Assembly (NCBI GenBank): GCA_944391965.1
Contig: CALXVH010000008.1
Coordinates: 1 to 59,514 of the forward strand
Reading direction: 5' to 3'
Length of the DNA: 59,514 nucleotides
Origin: an uncultured Clostridia bacterium
GTDB taxonomy: Bacteria > Bacillota > Clostridia > TANB77 > CAG-508
Below are positions 46,679-55,631 of the stretch, in pieces. The position numbers and the translations under genes are program-made. The notes under the pieces are model-generated. The model saw nothing but the letters and a program-made list of their open reading frames with translations. It had not been told where the DNA came from and did no database searches. Positions within the stretch are counted from its first letter, which is position 1, and each line of letters opens with the position of its first letter.

Positions 46679-47647
46679 ATGTCCAACAAAGTAAAAGCCG
46701 TGCAAGATAACATCTGGTTTCCAGATGTTAGTCCAATTCTCTACCGGGGAGTTGGTTCATTAGTTCAGGTACAGCGACTGTATCTGGATGAAGTAATGAG
46801 CGAAGCAGACAAACTTCGTGGAAATACCTTTATCCCGAATTATCTGGATATGTATCACACGAAACTTTCAAATTACTTGACAAAGTACTACAACTATGAA
46901 TCACTTTCAGAACTCGAAAAAGAGATTATCGAGCTGAAACGATTCTTGTCCAGTTTGAAAGTTCCATGCTCCATATCAGGTAGGTTAAAGAACTACATAT
47001 CTTTTCTTGAAAAGGTACGTAGTTTCATCTATGATGGCTTAGATCCTTATTCAATAAATGATGAATTGGGATTCAGGCTTATCGTAGGAACTCAGCGTTA
47101 TGACAATGAAAAGACGATTGAGCAACTCTATGAGGTTGCTAATAAGGTAATCGCCTTCTTCGTTATTCGGAAAGGGTATCAGTTAATAAAGCCTTCACCA
47201 GCAAACGGGCTTGGCTTTAATCCTGAGCTATTCCCAAAGGTATTTGTTCCCAGTAAAGGGCTCATATACCCGGAGTACACAAAATATGTAAAAGATTATT
47301 TTGTTGCTCCTAAGAAAAAGGGATATCAAGCACTTCATATGGTATTCGTCACAAAAAGCGGACTTACAATTGAAGTCCAGATACGTACTTTTGCAAGTCA
47401 TTTTCATGCAGAGTATATTGCGACTCATCTGCTTCATAAAGATGAACGTTATGGAACTGACACTAGTAAAGAGCTCACTCCAGAGGAAATTGAAGCGGAA
47501 AAGAAAAGGCAAGCTGCTATCAAAATTGTTTTTGACCCTGAAAAGGTCAATCTGGACTCATATTTTTCTGCGAATGGTCAAACTTTAGATTTGATCGGTT
47601 TGCAAGAAACTATACGAGATCCATTTAACAACTTCTACGTTGCTTAA
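46679..47647 (+). CDS. RelA/SpoT nucleotidyltransferase-domain protein
   Basis: 322 residues from ATG 46679 (RBS AAAGGAGGAC). A helical N-terminal region (about 1-105) precedes a RelA/SpoT synthetase-like domain: SGRLKNYISFLEKV (basic ATP-binding strand), INDELGFRLIV with the metal Asp, YFVAPKKKGYQALH with the base-stacking Tyr, and IEVQIRTFASHFHAE with the catalytic Glu. An insertion of about 45 residues separates the second and third motifs. No HD hydrolase, TGS or ACT domain is present, so it resembles a small alarmone synthetase or a toxic relative. GC is about 42% and codons are atypical; a single-gene unit. Confidence 0.82.
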   Translation: MSNKVKAVQDNIWFPDVSPILYRGVGSLVQVQRLYLDEVMSEADKLRGNTFIPNYLDMYHTKLSNYLTKYYNYESLSELEKEIIELKRFLSSLKVPCSISGRLKNYISFLEKVRSFIYDGLDPYSINDELGFRLIVGTQRYDNEKTIEQLYEVANKVIAFFVIRKGYQLIKPSPANGLGFNPELFPKVFVPSKGLIYPEYTKYVKDYFVAPKKKGYQALHMVFVTKSGLTIEVQIRTFASHFHAEYIATHLLHKDERYGTDTSKELTPEEIEAEKKRQAAIKIVFDPEKVNLDSYFSANGQTLDLIGLQETIRDPFNNFYVA

Positions 47648-47657
47648 GGTCTCGTAA

Positions 47658-47706
47658 AACGCCCCTCTACACAAGAAATAAATTTCTTTCTGTGTAGAGG
47701 GGCGTT
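47658..47706 (+). terminator. strong terminator after the RelA/SpoT-domain gene
   Basis: AACGCCCCTCTACACA pairs perfectly with TGTGTAGAGGGGCGTT; inside, AAGAAA faces TTTCTT. Followed by ACTTTATTTATTTTTTT. The longest GC-rich stem in the window. Confidence 0.85.
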
Positions 47707-47709
47707 ACT

Positions 47710-48375
47710 TTATTTATTTTTTTCTGTCAATGGAACATATATTTTTGAAAAAAAGAAAAATACATATGGATTTTCGTCTGTTCTAGTATTTATACTTTTA
47801 ATTTTTTCATTATTAATTAATTTTGCTTCTATCTCTTCAATCGCTTTTTTATTTGAATTTACCTCATAATATGCTGGAAATATATTATTTTGTCCTTCAT
47901 ACCCTGCTAATATTTCAGGATTATCTGGAAAGCGTTCTTTCATATTATTTAATGCATCTTCTTTTGATTTATATGTTATTTCTGCATTTTTATCTGTTTC
48001 TTCTATTACATTTTCTATCTCTGCTCGTTCTTCATCTGTTATAGAATCTTCTAAATATATTGTCATTTCACTTACATACTTATCATAATTAACAAATACT
48101 GCAATATTGAAAACTATCAAAATAATTAATACAATGGAAATCGCTATAATAATTTTAGTTTTCTTTTTCATCTTCTTTTTTATCTTTTTCAAATAATCAA
48201 TTTCATTATTAGTAGTATTAATTTCATCATCTTCATTATTCATTTCAGCATATATTTTTGCACATTCATCGCATTTTTTTAAATGTTTTTCTACAAATTC
48301 TTTTGAGCCTTGTTTTAAACAACCATCTTTATAGCTAAATAGTAAATCTTGAACGATATCACATTCGTTTTTCAT
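47710..48375 (-). CDS. anti-sigma factor with zinc finger and FtsX-like extracellular domain
   Basis: 221 residues. Residues 1-45 are an anti-sigma zinc-binding domain (His31, Cys35, Cys38 in HLKKCDECA). After a basic linker, one helix (about 74-95) crosses the membrane. Residues 100-205 resemble the extracellular domain of the division protein FtsX: MTIYLEDSITDEERAEIE, the hallmark ITYKSKEDALNNMKER, then NIFPAYYEV and a last helix-strand. It overlaps the sigma gene by 17 bases, so the two form a regulated pair. The outer domain presumably senses an envelope signal or a peptidoglycan hydrolase. Confidence 0.82.
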   Translation of the reverse strand: MKNECDIVQDLLFSYKDGCLKQGSKEFVEKHLKKCDECAKIYAEMNNEDDEINTTNNEIDYLKKIKKKMKKKTKIIIAISIVLIILIVFNIAVFVNYDKYVSEMTIYLEDSITDEERAEIENVIEETDKNAEITYKSKEDALNNMKERFPDNPEILAGYEGQNNIFPAYYEVNSNKKAIEEIEAKLINNEKIKSINTRTDENPYVFFFFSKIYVPLTEKNK

Positions 48376-48856
48376 CTTTATCCTCCTTTATTTTTTGTTT
48401 TCCTCTAAAATATGTAACTCTTACCCAGTTTGGCGTTTTATTCATTACTTCTGCTATTTCTTCATTTTTTAGCCCACCTAATAATTTTAAATACATTACG
48501 CTTTTTGTTTCATCATTTAGCTTTTGAATTTTCTTTAATAAATCTAGCTTATCCTCTTGTAAAAATATATTTTCTTCTAGTGAATTTTCTGTTATAAGTT
48601 CATTTTCTACATCTTCTAAAGATATATTTTTCTGCTTTTCTTTTTTTCTTATATCTTTATACAAAATAAATTTTGCAATTTGACACAACCATGTAGAAAT
48701 TTTACTTTCTCCTCTAAATTTATTTATGTTTTTAACAGCTACTAAGAAAGTTTCTTGTACTATATCTTCACTTAATTCTTTGTTTTTGGTTAAGCAGAAT
48801 ATGTATTTATATACTATTTGAGCATAATTATTATAAATCTCTTCTATATCCTGCAT
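48359..48856 (-). CDS. ECF-type RNA polymerase sigma factor
   Basis: 165 residues with region 2 (QIVYKYIFCLTKNKELSEDIVQETFLVAVKNINKF, seen in parts at 10-45) and region 4 (LNDETKSVMYLKLLGGLKNEEIAEVMNKTPNWVRV near 110-150, a helix-turn-helix). RBS AAAGGGGG. It is held inactive by the anti-sigma factor encoded in the overlapping next gene. A TGTAAC element 44 bases upstream of the start codon could be its own -35. Confidence 0.93.
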   Translation of the reverse strand: MQDIEEIYNNYAQIVYKYIFCLTKNKELSEDIVQETFLVAVKNINKFRGESKISTWLCQIAKFILYKDIRKKEKQKNISLEDVENELITENSLEENIFLQEDKLDLLKKIQKLNDETKSVMYLKLLGGLKNEEIAEVMNKTPNWVRVTYFRGKQKIKEDKDEKRM

Positions 48857-48911
48857 AATTTCCCCCTTTCATTTTATTAGTGTTAAAAACTTTATTTTTG
48901 TTACATATTTT

Positions 48912-49802
48912 TTAATTTTTTCTTCTTTTAATTATATCGTCCTCTGCTAGTTTGCCTATTAATAAAGATGAATTTACATCATGTAATTTATTATTTTGTG
49001 CTACAATTTTTTCATCATAATTTGCATAGCAATATTTGCAAAAATGCTTACACGTATTATATGCGCCTATATCAGCCATTTCTACGCAATTACACTTTCC
49101 ACCGCTACGTGCTTTCCATTTTTTGAATTTAGTTTTTCCAGTTAGTCTATCTGCTAATTCTTTTCCTAGACAATCTGCTTGTATAAAGCCATATTCCACT
49201 AAATTTCTTTCTTCAAAACAGGTTTGTACTGTCATTCCATTATTTTTAGCACTTTTACTAAAACTCTTTCCTATTGCTTCATAATCACTTTCTTTAAATT
49301 CTTTTAATCTTAAAAATTTATAATTATTTCTAACATTTTTATAATCATCTATAAATGAAACGATAAAATGCTTTATATATCCATTTAATAACTCGCATAA
49401 GTGATTAAATGCTTTTATATGATATTCTATAGTGTATTTATCACTTATAAATATTGGATCATATCTTATATATATGTTATCTATTCCAACTATCTTCGAA
49501 ATTTGCTTGATTGCTTCTACTATTTTTCTTTTAGCTGGAACCCCCGGTTCAATATCACTTTTATATGGAGTTAAAGTAACATGAAATAATATTGGCTTTT
49601 CTATTTCTTTTAAATATGGAATTATTGGTATTGGATTTTTTGTACAAAATAAGATGGCATCAACATCTTCCACATATATTCTACTAACTTGCTGTTTATA
49701 AAATGGATTTCTTACATCGAAAAATCCTTCCCTATATCTGTTCATAAACCATTCTGTGTAAAAAGCTACTATATCTGTTCTTCCACTTACATTTAAAATC
49801 AT
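48912..49802 (-). CDS. DUF1848 family protein
   Basis: 296 residues starting MILNVSGRTDIVAFYTEWF, the recognisable DUF1848 opening, then ILFCTKNPIPI and VTLTPYKSDIEPGVPAK. The C-terminus has a cluster of cysteines (GGKCNCVEMADIGAYNTCKH, then FCKYCY) that could bind a metal cluster; the barrel-like arrangement recalls radical-SAM relatives. The catalytic activity is unknown. It lies 55 bases upstream of the sigma gene. Confidence 0.88.
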   Translation of the reverse strand: MILNVSGRTDIVAFYTEWFMNRYREGFFDVRNPFYKQQVSRIYVEDVDAILFCTKNPIPIIPYLKEIEKPILFHVTLTPYKSDIEPGVPAKRKIVEAIKQISKIVGIDNIYIRYDPIFISDKYTIEYHIKAFNHLCELLNGYIKHFIVSFIDDYKNVRNNYKFLRLKEFKESDYEAIGKSFSKSAKNNGMTVQTCFEERNLVEYGFIQADCLGKELADRLTGKTKFKKWKARSGGKCNCVEMADIGAYNTCKHFCKYCYANYDEKIVAQNNKLHDVNSSLLIGKLAEDDIIKRRKN

Positions 49803-49883
49803 TTTCTACCTCTTTATTTAAAATATATATTCATATAATAATACAACCTATAAGGCAATTTATCAACTATTTAATTCAAAACA

Positions 49884-49924
49884 AAAAACTCCCTTTATTA
49901 CCTTTTACAGTAATAATGAGAGTT
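49884..49924 (-). terminator. terminator after ddl
   Basis: AACTC and TTATTAC pair with GTAATAA and GAGTT, with a minus-strand T-run (GAGTTTTTTG). A second AT-rich stem (TTTGAACTTTA/TAAAGTTCAAA) lies between it and ddl. Confidence 0.65.
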
Positions 49925-49971
49925 ACATAATATTTGAACTTTAAACTCCGTCCCTAAAGTTCAAAGTTCTT

Positions 49972-51162
49972 TTAGGCCAATTTCCCTTTTCCACCTTTAA
50001 GTCCGCCATTTGCGTATCCTTCTAATACATTTGTATCAAAAGAAAATACCATATTATTTTCTTCACGATTTCTTTTTAATGCTAATTCGATTTCTTTATC
50101 TAATAACTCTGGATATTCCATTCCTGCTGCTCTCCATAGATGGAAAGATAAACAGCCAGGAATAGTATTTACCTCGTTTACATATACCTCATCTGTATCT
50201 TCATCAATTAAAAAGTCTATACGTATTACACCTGTGCAACCTAATATTTTAAATGTTTCTTTTGCTAAAGTTTGAATCTTTTCTTTTAATTCTTTACTTA
50301 TATCTGCTGGTAATTTTAAAACTCCTGCATTCATAGATTGTTTAGCTCCACCGGTCTTTTTACCACCAGAGATATATTTATCTTCATATGATAAAATATC
50401 TGATGTTTTATCTAATTCTTCACATTCTGAAGCATTACATTCTTCATAATCACCTAGAACAGAGCAATTTACTTCTTTTAAATTCTTTATAGCTTTTTCT
50501 ATTAAAATCTTTCTTGCATATGTAAATGCATCTTCTATTGCATCTTCTAATTCTTCTCTATTTTTTGCAACAACTATTCCAATACTTGATCCTAGATTAA
50601 TTGGTTTAACAATTACAGGATATTCTATATTAGCTTCAACATTTTTTACAATATCTTCTACTTCTTCATTTTTGTAATAACATTTGCAGTCTAAAACAGG
50701 AATATTATTTTCTTTTAAAATTGTTTTAGAGACATATTTATCCATTCCAACTGCAGATGATGTAACATCGCACCCCACATATGGTAAATTAAACATTTTT
50801 AAATAACCTTGAAGTGTACCATCTTCTACATTTGTACCATGAACAATAGGAAATGCAACATCTATATAGTCATAAACTTCATTTTCATAAAATTTCTTAT
50901 TTGTTCTTAATAATACTGTTTTATTATCTTTTAAAGAAAGTGTTACTTGTGTACTAATCCTTTTTAAGTTTTCTATATTTGTATATTGTTTTATATCATC
51001 AACAAAATCTCCACAATACATTTTATTATCTTTTGCAATATATATAGGTACAATATCATATTTTTCCCTATTCATATTTTCTATTGCTTGAAGTGCAGTT
51101 ATTATAGATACTTCATGTTCTACACTCTTTCCACCAAAGAAAATACCTAATTTAATTTTCAT
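49972..51162 (-). CDS. ddl: D-alanine--D-alanine ligase
   Basis: An ATP-grasp enzyme making the D-Ala-D-Ala dipeptide for peptidoglycan. 396 residues from ATG 51162 (RBS GAGGTAA), somewhat longer than the usual 350. FFGGKSVEHEVSIITA is the first substrate loop; IVKPINLGSSIGI and the RIDFLID...VNEVNTIPG metal-binding motif follow. A 25-residue C-terminal extension ends in a Gly/Lys-rich tail (ANGGLKGGKGKLA). The longer form recalls the VanC/E/G ligases that make D-Ala-D-Ser, but no other van genes are present, so normal Ddl is preferred. It follows murF. Confidence 0.9.
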   Translation of the reverse strand: MKIKLGIFFGGKSVEHEVSIITALQAIENMNREKYDIVPIYIAKDNKMYCGDFVDDIKQYTNIENLKRISTQVTLSLKDNKTVLLRTNKKFYENEVYDYIDVAFPIVHGTNVEDGTLQGYLKMFNLPYVGCDVTSSAVGMDKYVSKTILKENNIPVLDCKCYYKNEEVEDIVKNVEANIEYPVIVKPINLGSSIGIVVAKNREELEDAIEDAFTYARKILIEKAIKNLKEVNCSVLGDYEECNASECEELDKTSDILSYEDKYISGGKKTGGAKQSMNAGVLKLPADISKELKEKIQTLAKETFKILGCTGVIRIDFLIDEDTDEVYVNEVNTIPGCLSFHLWRAAGMEYPELLDKEIELALKRNREENNMVFSFDTNVLEGYANGGLKGGKGKLA

Positions 51163-51178
51163 AAAAATTACCTCTTTC

Positions 51179-52723
51179 CTATAAATTATAATTATCAGGC
51201 AAATCATTTTCCAATAAAACTGTTACTTCATCTTTTAAATTCCAACTTATAATTTGACTAACAGCTTCTTGTGGCAAATTCACCTTAAATACTTTTTGTT
51301 CATCATAATTTTTTTCTTTTATTCCTTTAAACATTGCTTCATAATTATCTGTTCCAACTAAGAAAATATAATCACAAACCTCTGCCATATATTTTCCAAA
51401 TTCATAATTATATTTTTCTTGTTCTTTACCAAGTTCTATAAGACCTGGTGTAACTATTATCTTTATTCCTTTAAATTCTCCTAATGTATCTACTGCTGAT
51501 TTTGAACTTATTGGATTTGCATTATATGAATCATCTATTATTGCAATATTACCTTTTGGCAATAGTTCTAACCTATGTTTTATATTTTGTATTTCTCTTA
51601 CTTTTACTGCAATTTTTTTCATTGGAACTTTTAAATAATCTGCCACAGCTATTGCTCCCGTAATATTTACAATGTTATGTCTTCCTATTAATTTTGTTTT
51701 TAATTCTTTTTCTTCATTAGTTTCTTTATCTAAAATTTTAAATCTTAATCCTTTATTAGAAGATTCTAAATCATATGAATTATAATCTAAATCTTTATCA
51801 TTTACTCCATATGTTATCCTGTTCATATCTAATTCTTTATTTTTTATATATTCATTATCATAATTTATAAATATAGTTCCATTATTTTGTTTCACACTAT
51901 CTGCCAACTCAAATTTAGTTTTTATTATATTCTCTATGCTGTTAAAACTTTCTAAGTGTTGTGGACCTATAGATGTAATTACTCCTAATTTTGGATTTAC
52001 AATATCACATATTTCTTTAATATCCCCAACATTTGTTGCTCCCATCTCACACAAAAATATTTGATGGGTTGGTTTTAATTCTTCTCTTATAGTTTTTACG
52101 ACTCCCATTGTTGTATTATAATTTTTAGGAGTTTTTAAAACATCATATTTTTCTGATAATAGACTATACAAAAAATTTTTCATACTAGTTTTTCCATAAC
52201 TTCCGGTTATTCCTATAACTAGTAAATTTGGCATTTCATTTAAGATTCTTTTAGCATCGTTTATATATCTTTTTCTTCCTAGCTTTTCTATAGGTTGATT
52301 TATTAAATTTGACAATATTATTAGCATATTTGCAAATATATTTATAAATATTAATTTAGTTATTATATAATTTTGTATTCCTCCAACAAATAAAATTAAA
52401 ATTGATATTAACAAGTTTGTAAATATTAATCTTTTTACTCTACCAGTATATTTTAATGATATTTTTGAATTTTTCTTTGGAATATTATATATTATTGAAA
52501 TTGCTAAAATAATTATTGTAAGTATATTTAAAAATATATTATCAAAATAGGTTAATATTGTTGATATTACTAATATTAGCTGTAATAATATTTTTTTTAT
52601 ATTTTTTCTCATCCATTTAAAATGTTTTAAGAAGAAATATGAGTTTAATTGCAACATGTGTGTGTTAAATATTAGTAATAATATATAATTTATAATAAGT
52701 TCTATTATAATTATTATCTTCAT
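51179..52723 (-). CDS. murF: MurF-like Mur ligase with N-terminal membrane segment
   Basis: 514 residues. Four to five helices (about 5-25, 40-85, 105-145) precede a Mur ligase: ATP loop GITGSYGKTSMKN near 177, the metal-binding CEMGATNVGDI, HRLELLPKGNIAIIDDSYNANP with the adenylate contact. MurF joins D-Ala-D-Ala to the UDP-MurNAc-tripeptide. The neighbour ddl makes that dipeptide, which supports MurF over other Mur ligases. The membrane segment is unusual for MurF but occurs in some Firmicutes. Confidence 0.85.
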   Translation of the reverse strand: MKIIIIIELIINYILLLIFNTHMLQLNSYFFLKHFKWMRKNIKKILLQLILVISTILTYFDNIFLNILTIIILAISIIYNIPKKNSKISLKYTGRVKRLIFTNLLISILILFVGGIQNYIITKLIFINIFANMLIILSNLINQPIEKLGRKRYINDAKRILNEMPNLLVIGITGSYGKTSMKNFLYSLLSEKYDVLKTPKNYNTTMGVVKTIREELKPTHQIFLCEMGATNVGDIKEICDIVNPKLGVITSIGPQHLESFNSIENIIKTKFELADSVKQNNGTIFINYDNEYIKNKELDMNRITYGVNDKDLDYNSYDLESSNKGLRFKILDKETNEEKELKTKLIGRHNIVNITGAIAVADYLKVPMKKIAVKVREIQNIKHRLELLPKGNIAIIDDSYNANPISSKSAVDTLGEFKGIKIIVTPGLIELGKEQEKYNYEFGKYMAEVCDYIFLVGTDNYEAMFKGIKEKNYDEQKVFKVNLPQEAVSQIISWNLKDEVTVLLENDLPDNYNL

Positions 52724-52738
52724 ACATATCCTCCGAAT

Positions 52739-53500
52739 TTATTTTCCCATAAAATTTTTAATTATATTATTTATTTGTACAGGTATTTCCAAAAACACAT
52801 AATGAGAACATCCTTTAAAAGGTACTAATCCTACATTTGGTATTTCTTTTTCCATAATTTTTGCGTCTTCTATTGGTGTTTCTGTATCATTTTCTCCCCA
52901 TAATAGTAATGTTGGAACATTTACTTTTGGTAATCTATCTTTTAAATCTTCATTTACTAATTTTACTAATGTATTTCTCATAACAGGTGTTGCATTACGA
53001 TAATCTACTGATCCCATTTTTTTCTTTAAATTTTCTAGCGCATTTGGTGCTATCCTTTTTGCAATTCCCGTATTTAATACTTTTTTACCCAATTTTACTA
53101 TAGATAATTTTGCTTTTTGTTTTGCTGTTTTTTTATGAACTATACCTGCACTTCCTATTAAAACTAACCTTCTTACTTTAAATTCTAAATTTCCTTCACT
53201 TAGCATTTTTATAGCTATTCTTCCACCATTTGAATGCCCTATTAATGTTATATTATCTATTTTATTTATTCTTACAAATTCTTTTACTAATTCTATAAAT
53301 TTATCAGTATTCCATGCTTCTTTTGGCTCTTCTGATTTTCCAAAACCTGGCATATCAAAATAATATACTTTTGCATATTTAGAAATATTGTCTATTAAAT
53401 TTTTATATACATTATAATCTGTCCCCCAACCAGGTAAAATTAAGACATTATCTCCTTCTCCTTGCTCTATGTAATTAATATTTAATCCTAAAATATTTAT
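52739..53500 (-). CDS. alpha/beta hydrolase with non-canonical start codon
   Basis: The open frame with family-like sequence continues well upstream of the first ATG (53353): INILGLNINYIEQGEGDN, then VLILPGWGTDYNVYKNL with the oxyanion loop and YYFDMPGFGKS. RBS AAGGAG at 53515-53510 is followed by CTG ATT AAT ATA, with no ATG, GTG or TTG. Translation would have to begin at ATA 53500 or ATT 53506, or the start has mutated. The catalytic triad is complete: Ser in GHSNGG, Asp in GENDTETP, His in GCSHYVF. About 254 residues; substrate unknown. It precedes murF by 15 bases. Confidence 0.75.
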   Translation of the reverse strand: MNILGLNINYIEQGEGDNVLILPGWGTDYNVYKNLIDNISKYAKVYYFDMPGFGKSEEPKEAWNTDKFIELVKEFVRINKIDNITLIGHSNGGRIAIKMLSEGNLEFKVRRLVLIGSAGIVHKKTAKQKAKLSIVKLGKKVLNTGIAKRIAPNALENLKKKMGSVDYRNATPVMRNTLVKLVNEDLKDRLPKVNVPTLLLWGENDTETPIEDAKIMEKEIPNVGLVPFKGCSHYVFLEIPVQINNIIKNFMGK

Positions 53501-53612
53501 ATTAATCAGCTCCTTATTATTTTTTACTATTCTATATTTTATTGTATGCTAATATCAACTCATACTTTTTCACGTATTTTATTTTATTTCACGTTTATTT
53601 CACACTTTTATA

Positions 53613-53641
53613 TTGACTTTTATATATTATGTAAATATAAT
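53613..53641 (+). promoter_or_regulatory. promoter of the Sel1-repeat gene
   Basis: TTGACT, 17 bases, TATAAT; transcription would start near 53648, leaving a leader of under 20 bases before the start codon. Confidence 0.65.
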
Positions 53642-53664
53642 AGTTGTATATTTGGAGGTTATAT

Positions 53665-55197
53665 ATGAAAAAGAATTTTATACGTTTAAATATAAATGAT
53701 AATTATTTATCTTTTGGTAATTTTTTTAGAATTTTAAAAGAAGAAAGTAATAATTCTGCAAGCTTTTGGCAAGCAGATTTATTCTCTATAATTTTTAATA
53801 CAGATTCAATTGCAGATAGCACTGTTAATAATTACTGTACAGGCTTTAGAGCAATTAATTCTACATATAAAAATTATGTTAAAAGTTTAAAAAGTGAATA
53901 TATTAAAAATCCTAACACTTTACTCCCTATTTTTTCGGAAATATTAAAATTAATAGATATTAATATTCCAACAAAAATTACAATTAATATCTTTAATACA
54001 AATGAAAAAATGCGTCATATTTGTACACGACTATATTCTATTAGTAAAAATGATTCAGATATTACCACTAATCTTTCTAATCGTTTATACTCAAATTTAA
54101 CTAATAACGATTTATATAATTTTATCGCAGAAGTATTATTTTATACTGTTTTAGATAAAAAACAACCTATTTATATTGACGAAAATTTGAATAATATAAT
54201 TGAGAAAAAAATATATGATACCAATATTTCTGTAAACGATATTGAAGATTTTATTAATATTCAATTAACTTCTGGCATTTGGTCTATTAGAGGTATCTAT
54301 GAATTAGCAAGACATGGTAATCCTTTTGCATGTTTTGAAATGGCTTCTATGGAATGTTATGGAATTATAACTGGAACTGCTAGATATGAAAAAGCTTATG
54401 ATTACTACCAAGTTGCTGCCAAGTCAAATCATCCAACTGCAAATTGGGCAATTGGTTATTTATATTATGAAGGACATATTGGTACTAAATCTAAACACGA
54501 TATCTATTTGGCTTTAAAATATTTTAACAAAGCTAGAAAATTAAATTGTGCCAATGCTTATACCAGTATTGGTAATATGCTACTTTGTGGTAATATTCCA
54601 CATATTTCTAAAAATGAAGAAAAAGCAATTGAAATGTTTAAAATTGCAGCAGATATGGGACATGTTTATGCATTTAATAATCTTGGTAAGATTTACGAGG
54701 CTCGAAATGACTTAAAACTTGCTTTTGATTATTATATGAAATCTGCTAATTTAGGTGATAGTTGGGCTCAGAATAGAGTTGGTGAATTTTACAGATTAGG
54801 CAAAATAGGAAATATAAATTTACAAAAAGCTTTTGATTATTACACTTTATCTAGTGAATCACCAAAGTTTACATTATGCAATTGGTCTAAATATAATTTA
54901 GCAAAATATTTTTATAAAGATGGATGTTTAGAAATTGGAATTCATAAAGATTTAGATAAAGCTACTTCTTTGTTTGAAGAGTCATCAGTTGAACTTATAG
55001 AATCCTTAGAAGAATTGATCTATATATATTATGATTTATATTTAAAAAATAATAATTCAGAAAATTATTTTAAGAAATTAAATTATTATATTAATTTAAT
55101 AGAAGAACATAATGATTATAATTATGAAATTGCTAGTCGTATAAATAATAAATTGAAAAGTTTAAAAAATAAACATTTAAAAATAGAATTACCTTAG
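53665..55197 (+). CDS. Sel1-repeat protein
   Basis: 510 residues from ATG 53665 (RBS GGAGG); a longer frame from 53644 would include the RBS. Residues 1-200 are a helical domain I do not recognise (Asn/Ile/Ser-rich). From about 200 to 450 there are roughly six Sel1-like tetratricopeptide repeats, e.g. AYDYYQVAAKSNHPTANWAI and AIEMFKIAADMGHVYAFNNL. Sel1 arrays mediate protein-protein contacts. No signal peptide, so cytoplasmic. It stands alone, with its own promoter. Confidence 0.85.
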   Translation: MKKNFIRLNINDNYLSFGNFFRILKEESNNSASFWQADLFSIIFNTDSIADSTVNNYCTGFRAINSTYKNYVKSLKSEYIKNPNTLLPIFSEILKLIDINIPTKITINIFNTNEKMRHICTRLYSISKNDSDITTNLSNRLYSNLTNNDLYNFIAEVLFYTVLDKKQPIYIDENLNNIIEKKIYDTNISVNDIEDFINIQLTSGIWSIRGIYELARHGNPFACFEMASMECYGIITGTARYEKAYDYYQVAAKSNHPTANWAIGYLYYEGHIGTKSKHDIYLALKYFNKARKLNCANAYTSIGNMLLCGNIPHISKNEEKAIEMFKIAADMGHVYAFNNLGKIYEARNDLKLAFDYYMKSANLGDSWAQNRVGEFYRLGKIGNINLQKAFDYYTLSSESPKFTLCNWSKYNLAKYFYKDGCLEIGIHKDLDKATSLFEESSVELIESLEELIYIYYDLYLKNNNSENYFKKLNYYINLIEEHNDYNYEIASRINNKLKSLKNKHLKIELP

Positions 55198-55265
55198 TCT
55201 TTTATATAAACTAATACATGACTTCCCTATTTTTATTGTAGGAAAGCCATGTACGAAACATGAGA

Positions 55266-55631
55266 TTACTTAATTACTAAGATTTCCTTATTTACAGCTC
55301 CGAAGAAAAAGTACTCGTCGCTATCCGGAAAAAGCACGTGTTTAATAACATTCATGTCACTCCATGTATTGTGCCAGTTTCTTATGGCTATGCTCTTCTC
55401 GCGGTTATAAGTAATTTCCACCCTTTCGCCGGTTTTTAACTTAAGCGCTGACATTATGTAGCCTTCATAAGGTACATTGATTGTCCCATAGACTTGTACC
55501 TCTTTAATTTTCTGTACTACCTCGTCAGACAGCCATATTTGTGTGCTTTCGCACTTGTTGTCCCGAATGCAATTTACAATTAGTTTCCTAATTGTTTCTT
55601 GTACATTCGTTTCTGCTACTATTTCTCTCAT
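55266..55631 (-). CDS. 121-residue protein of unknown function, atypical composition
   Basis: A soluble mixed alpha/beta protein: an N-terminal helix (about 8-25, VQETIRKLIVNCIRD) followed by strands (VQVYGTINVPYEGYIMSALKL, ERVEITYN, IAIRNWHNTW). RBS AGGAGGAAG. GC is about 43% and codons such as CGG, GCG and TCG are unlike its neighbours. The promoter is a TGC-extended TATAAT (55710-55702), and a leader hairpin TTGCAC/GTGCAA (55657-55673) precedes the gene. Its 3' hairpin near 55219-55255 is imperfect and lacks a U-run. No family recognised. Confidence 0.55.
   Translation of the reverse strand: MREIVAETNVQETIRKLIVNCIRDNKCESTQIWLSDEVVQKIKEVQVYGTINVPYEGYIMSALKLKTGERVEITYNREKSIAIRNWHNTWSDMNVIKHVLFPDSDEYFFFGAVNKEILVIK

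Noticed and set aside
49972..51162. A VanG/VanC-type D-Ala-D-Ser ligase (glycopeptide resistance)
   Set aside because: The longer form hinted at it, but no racemase, dipeptidase or regulatory van genes are near, while murF is directly next door.
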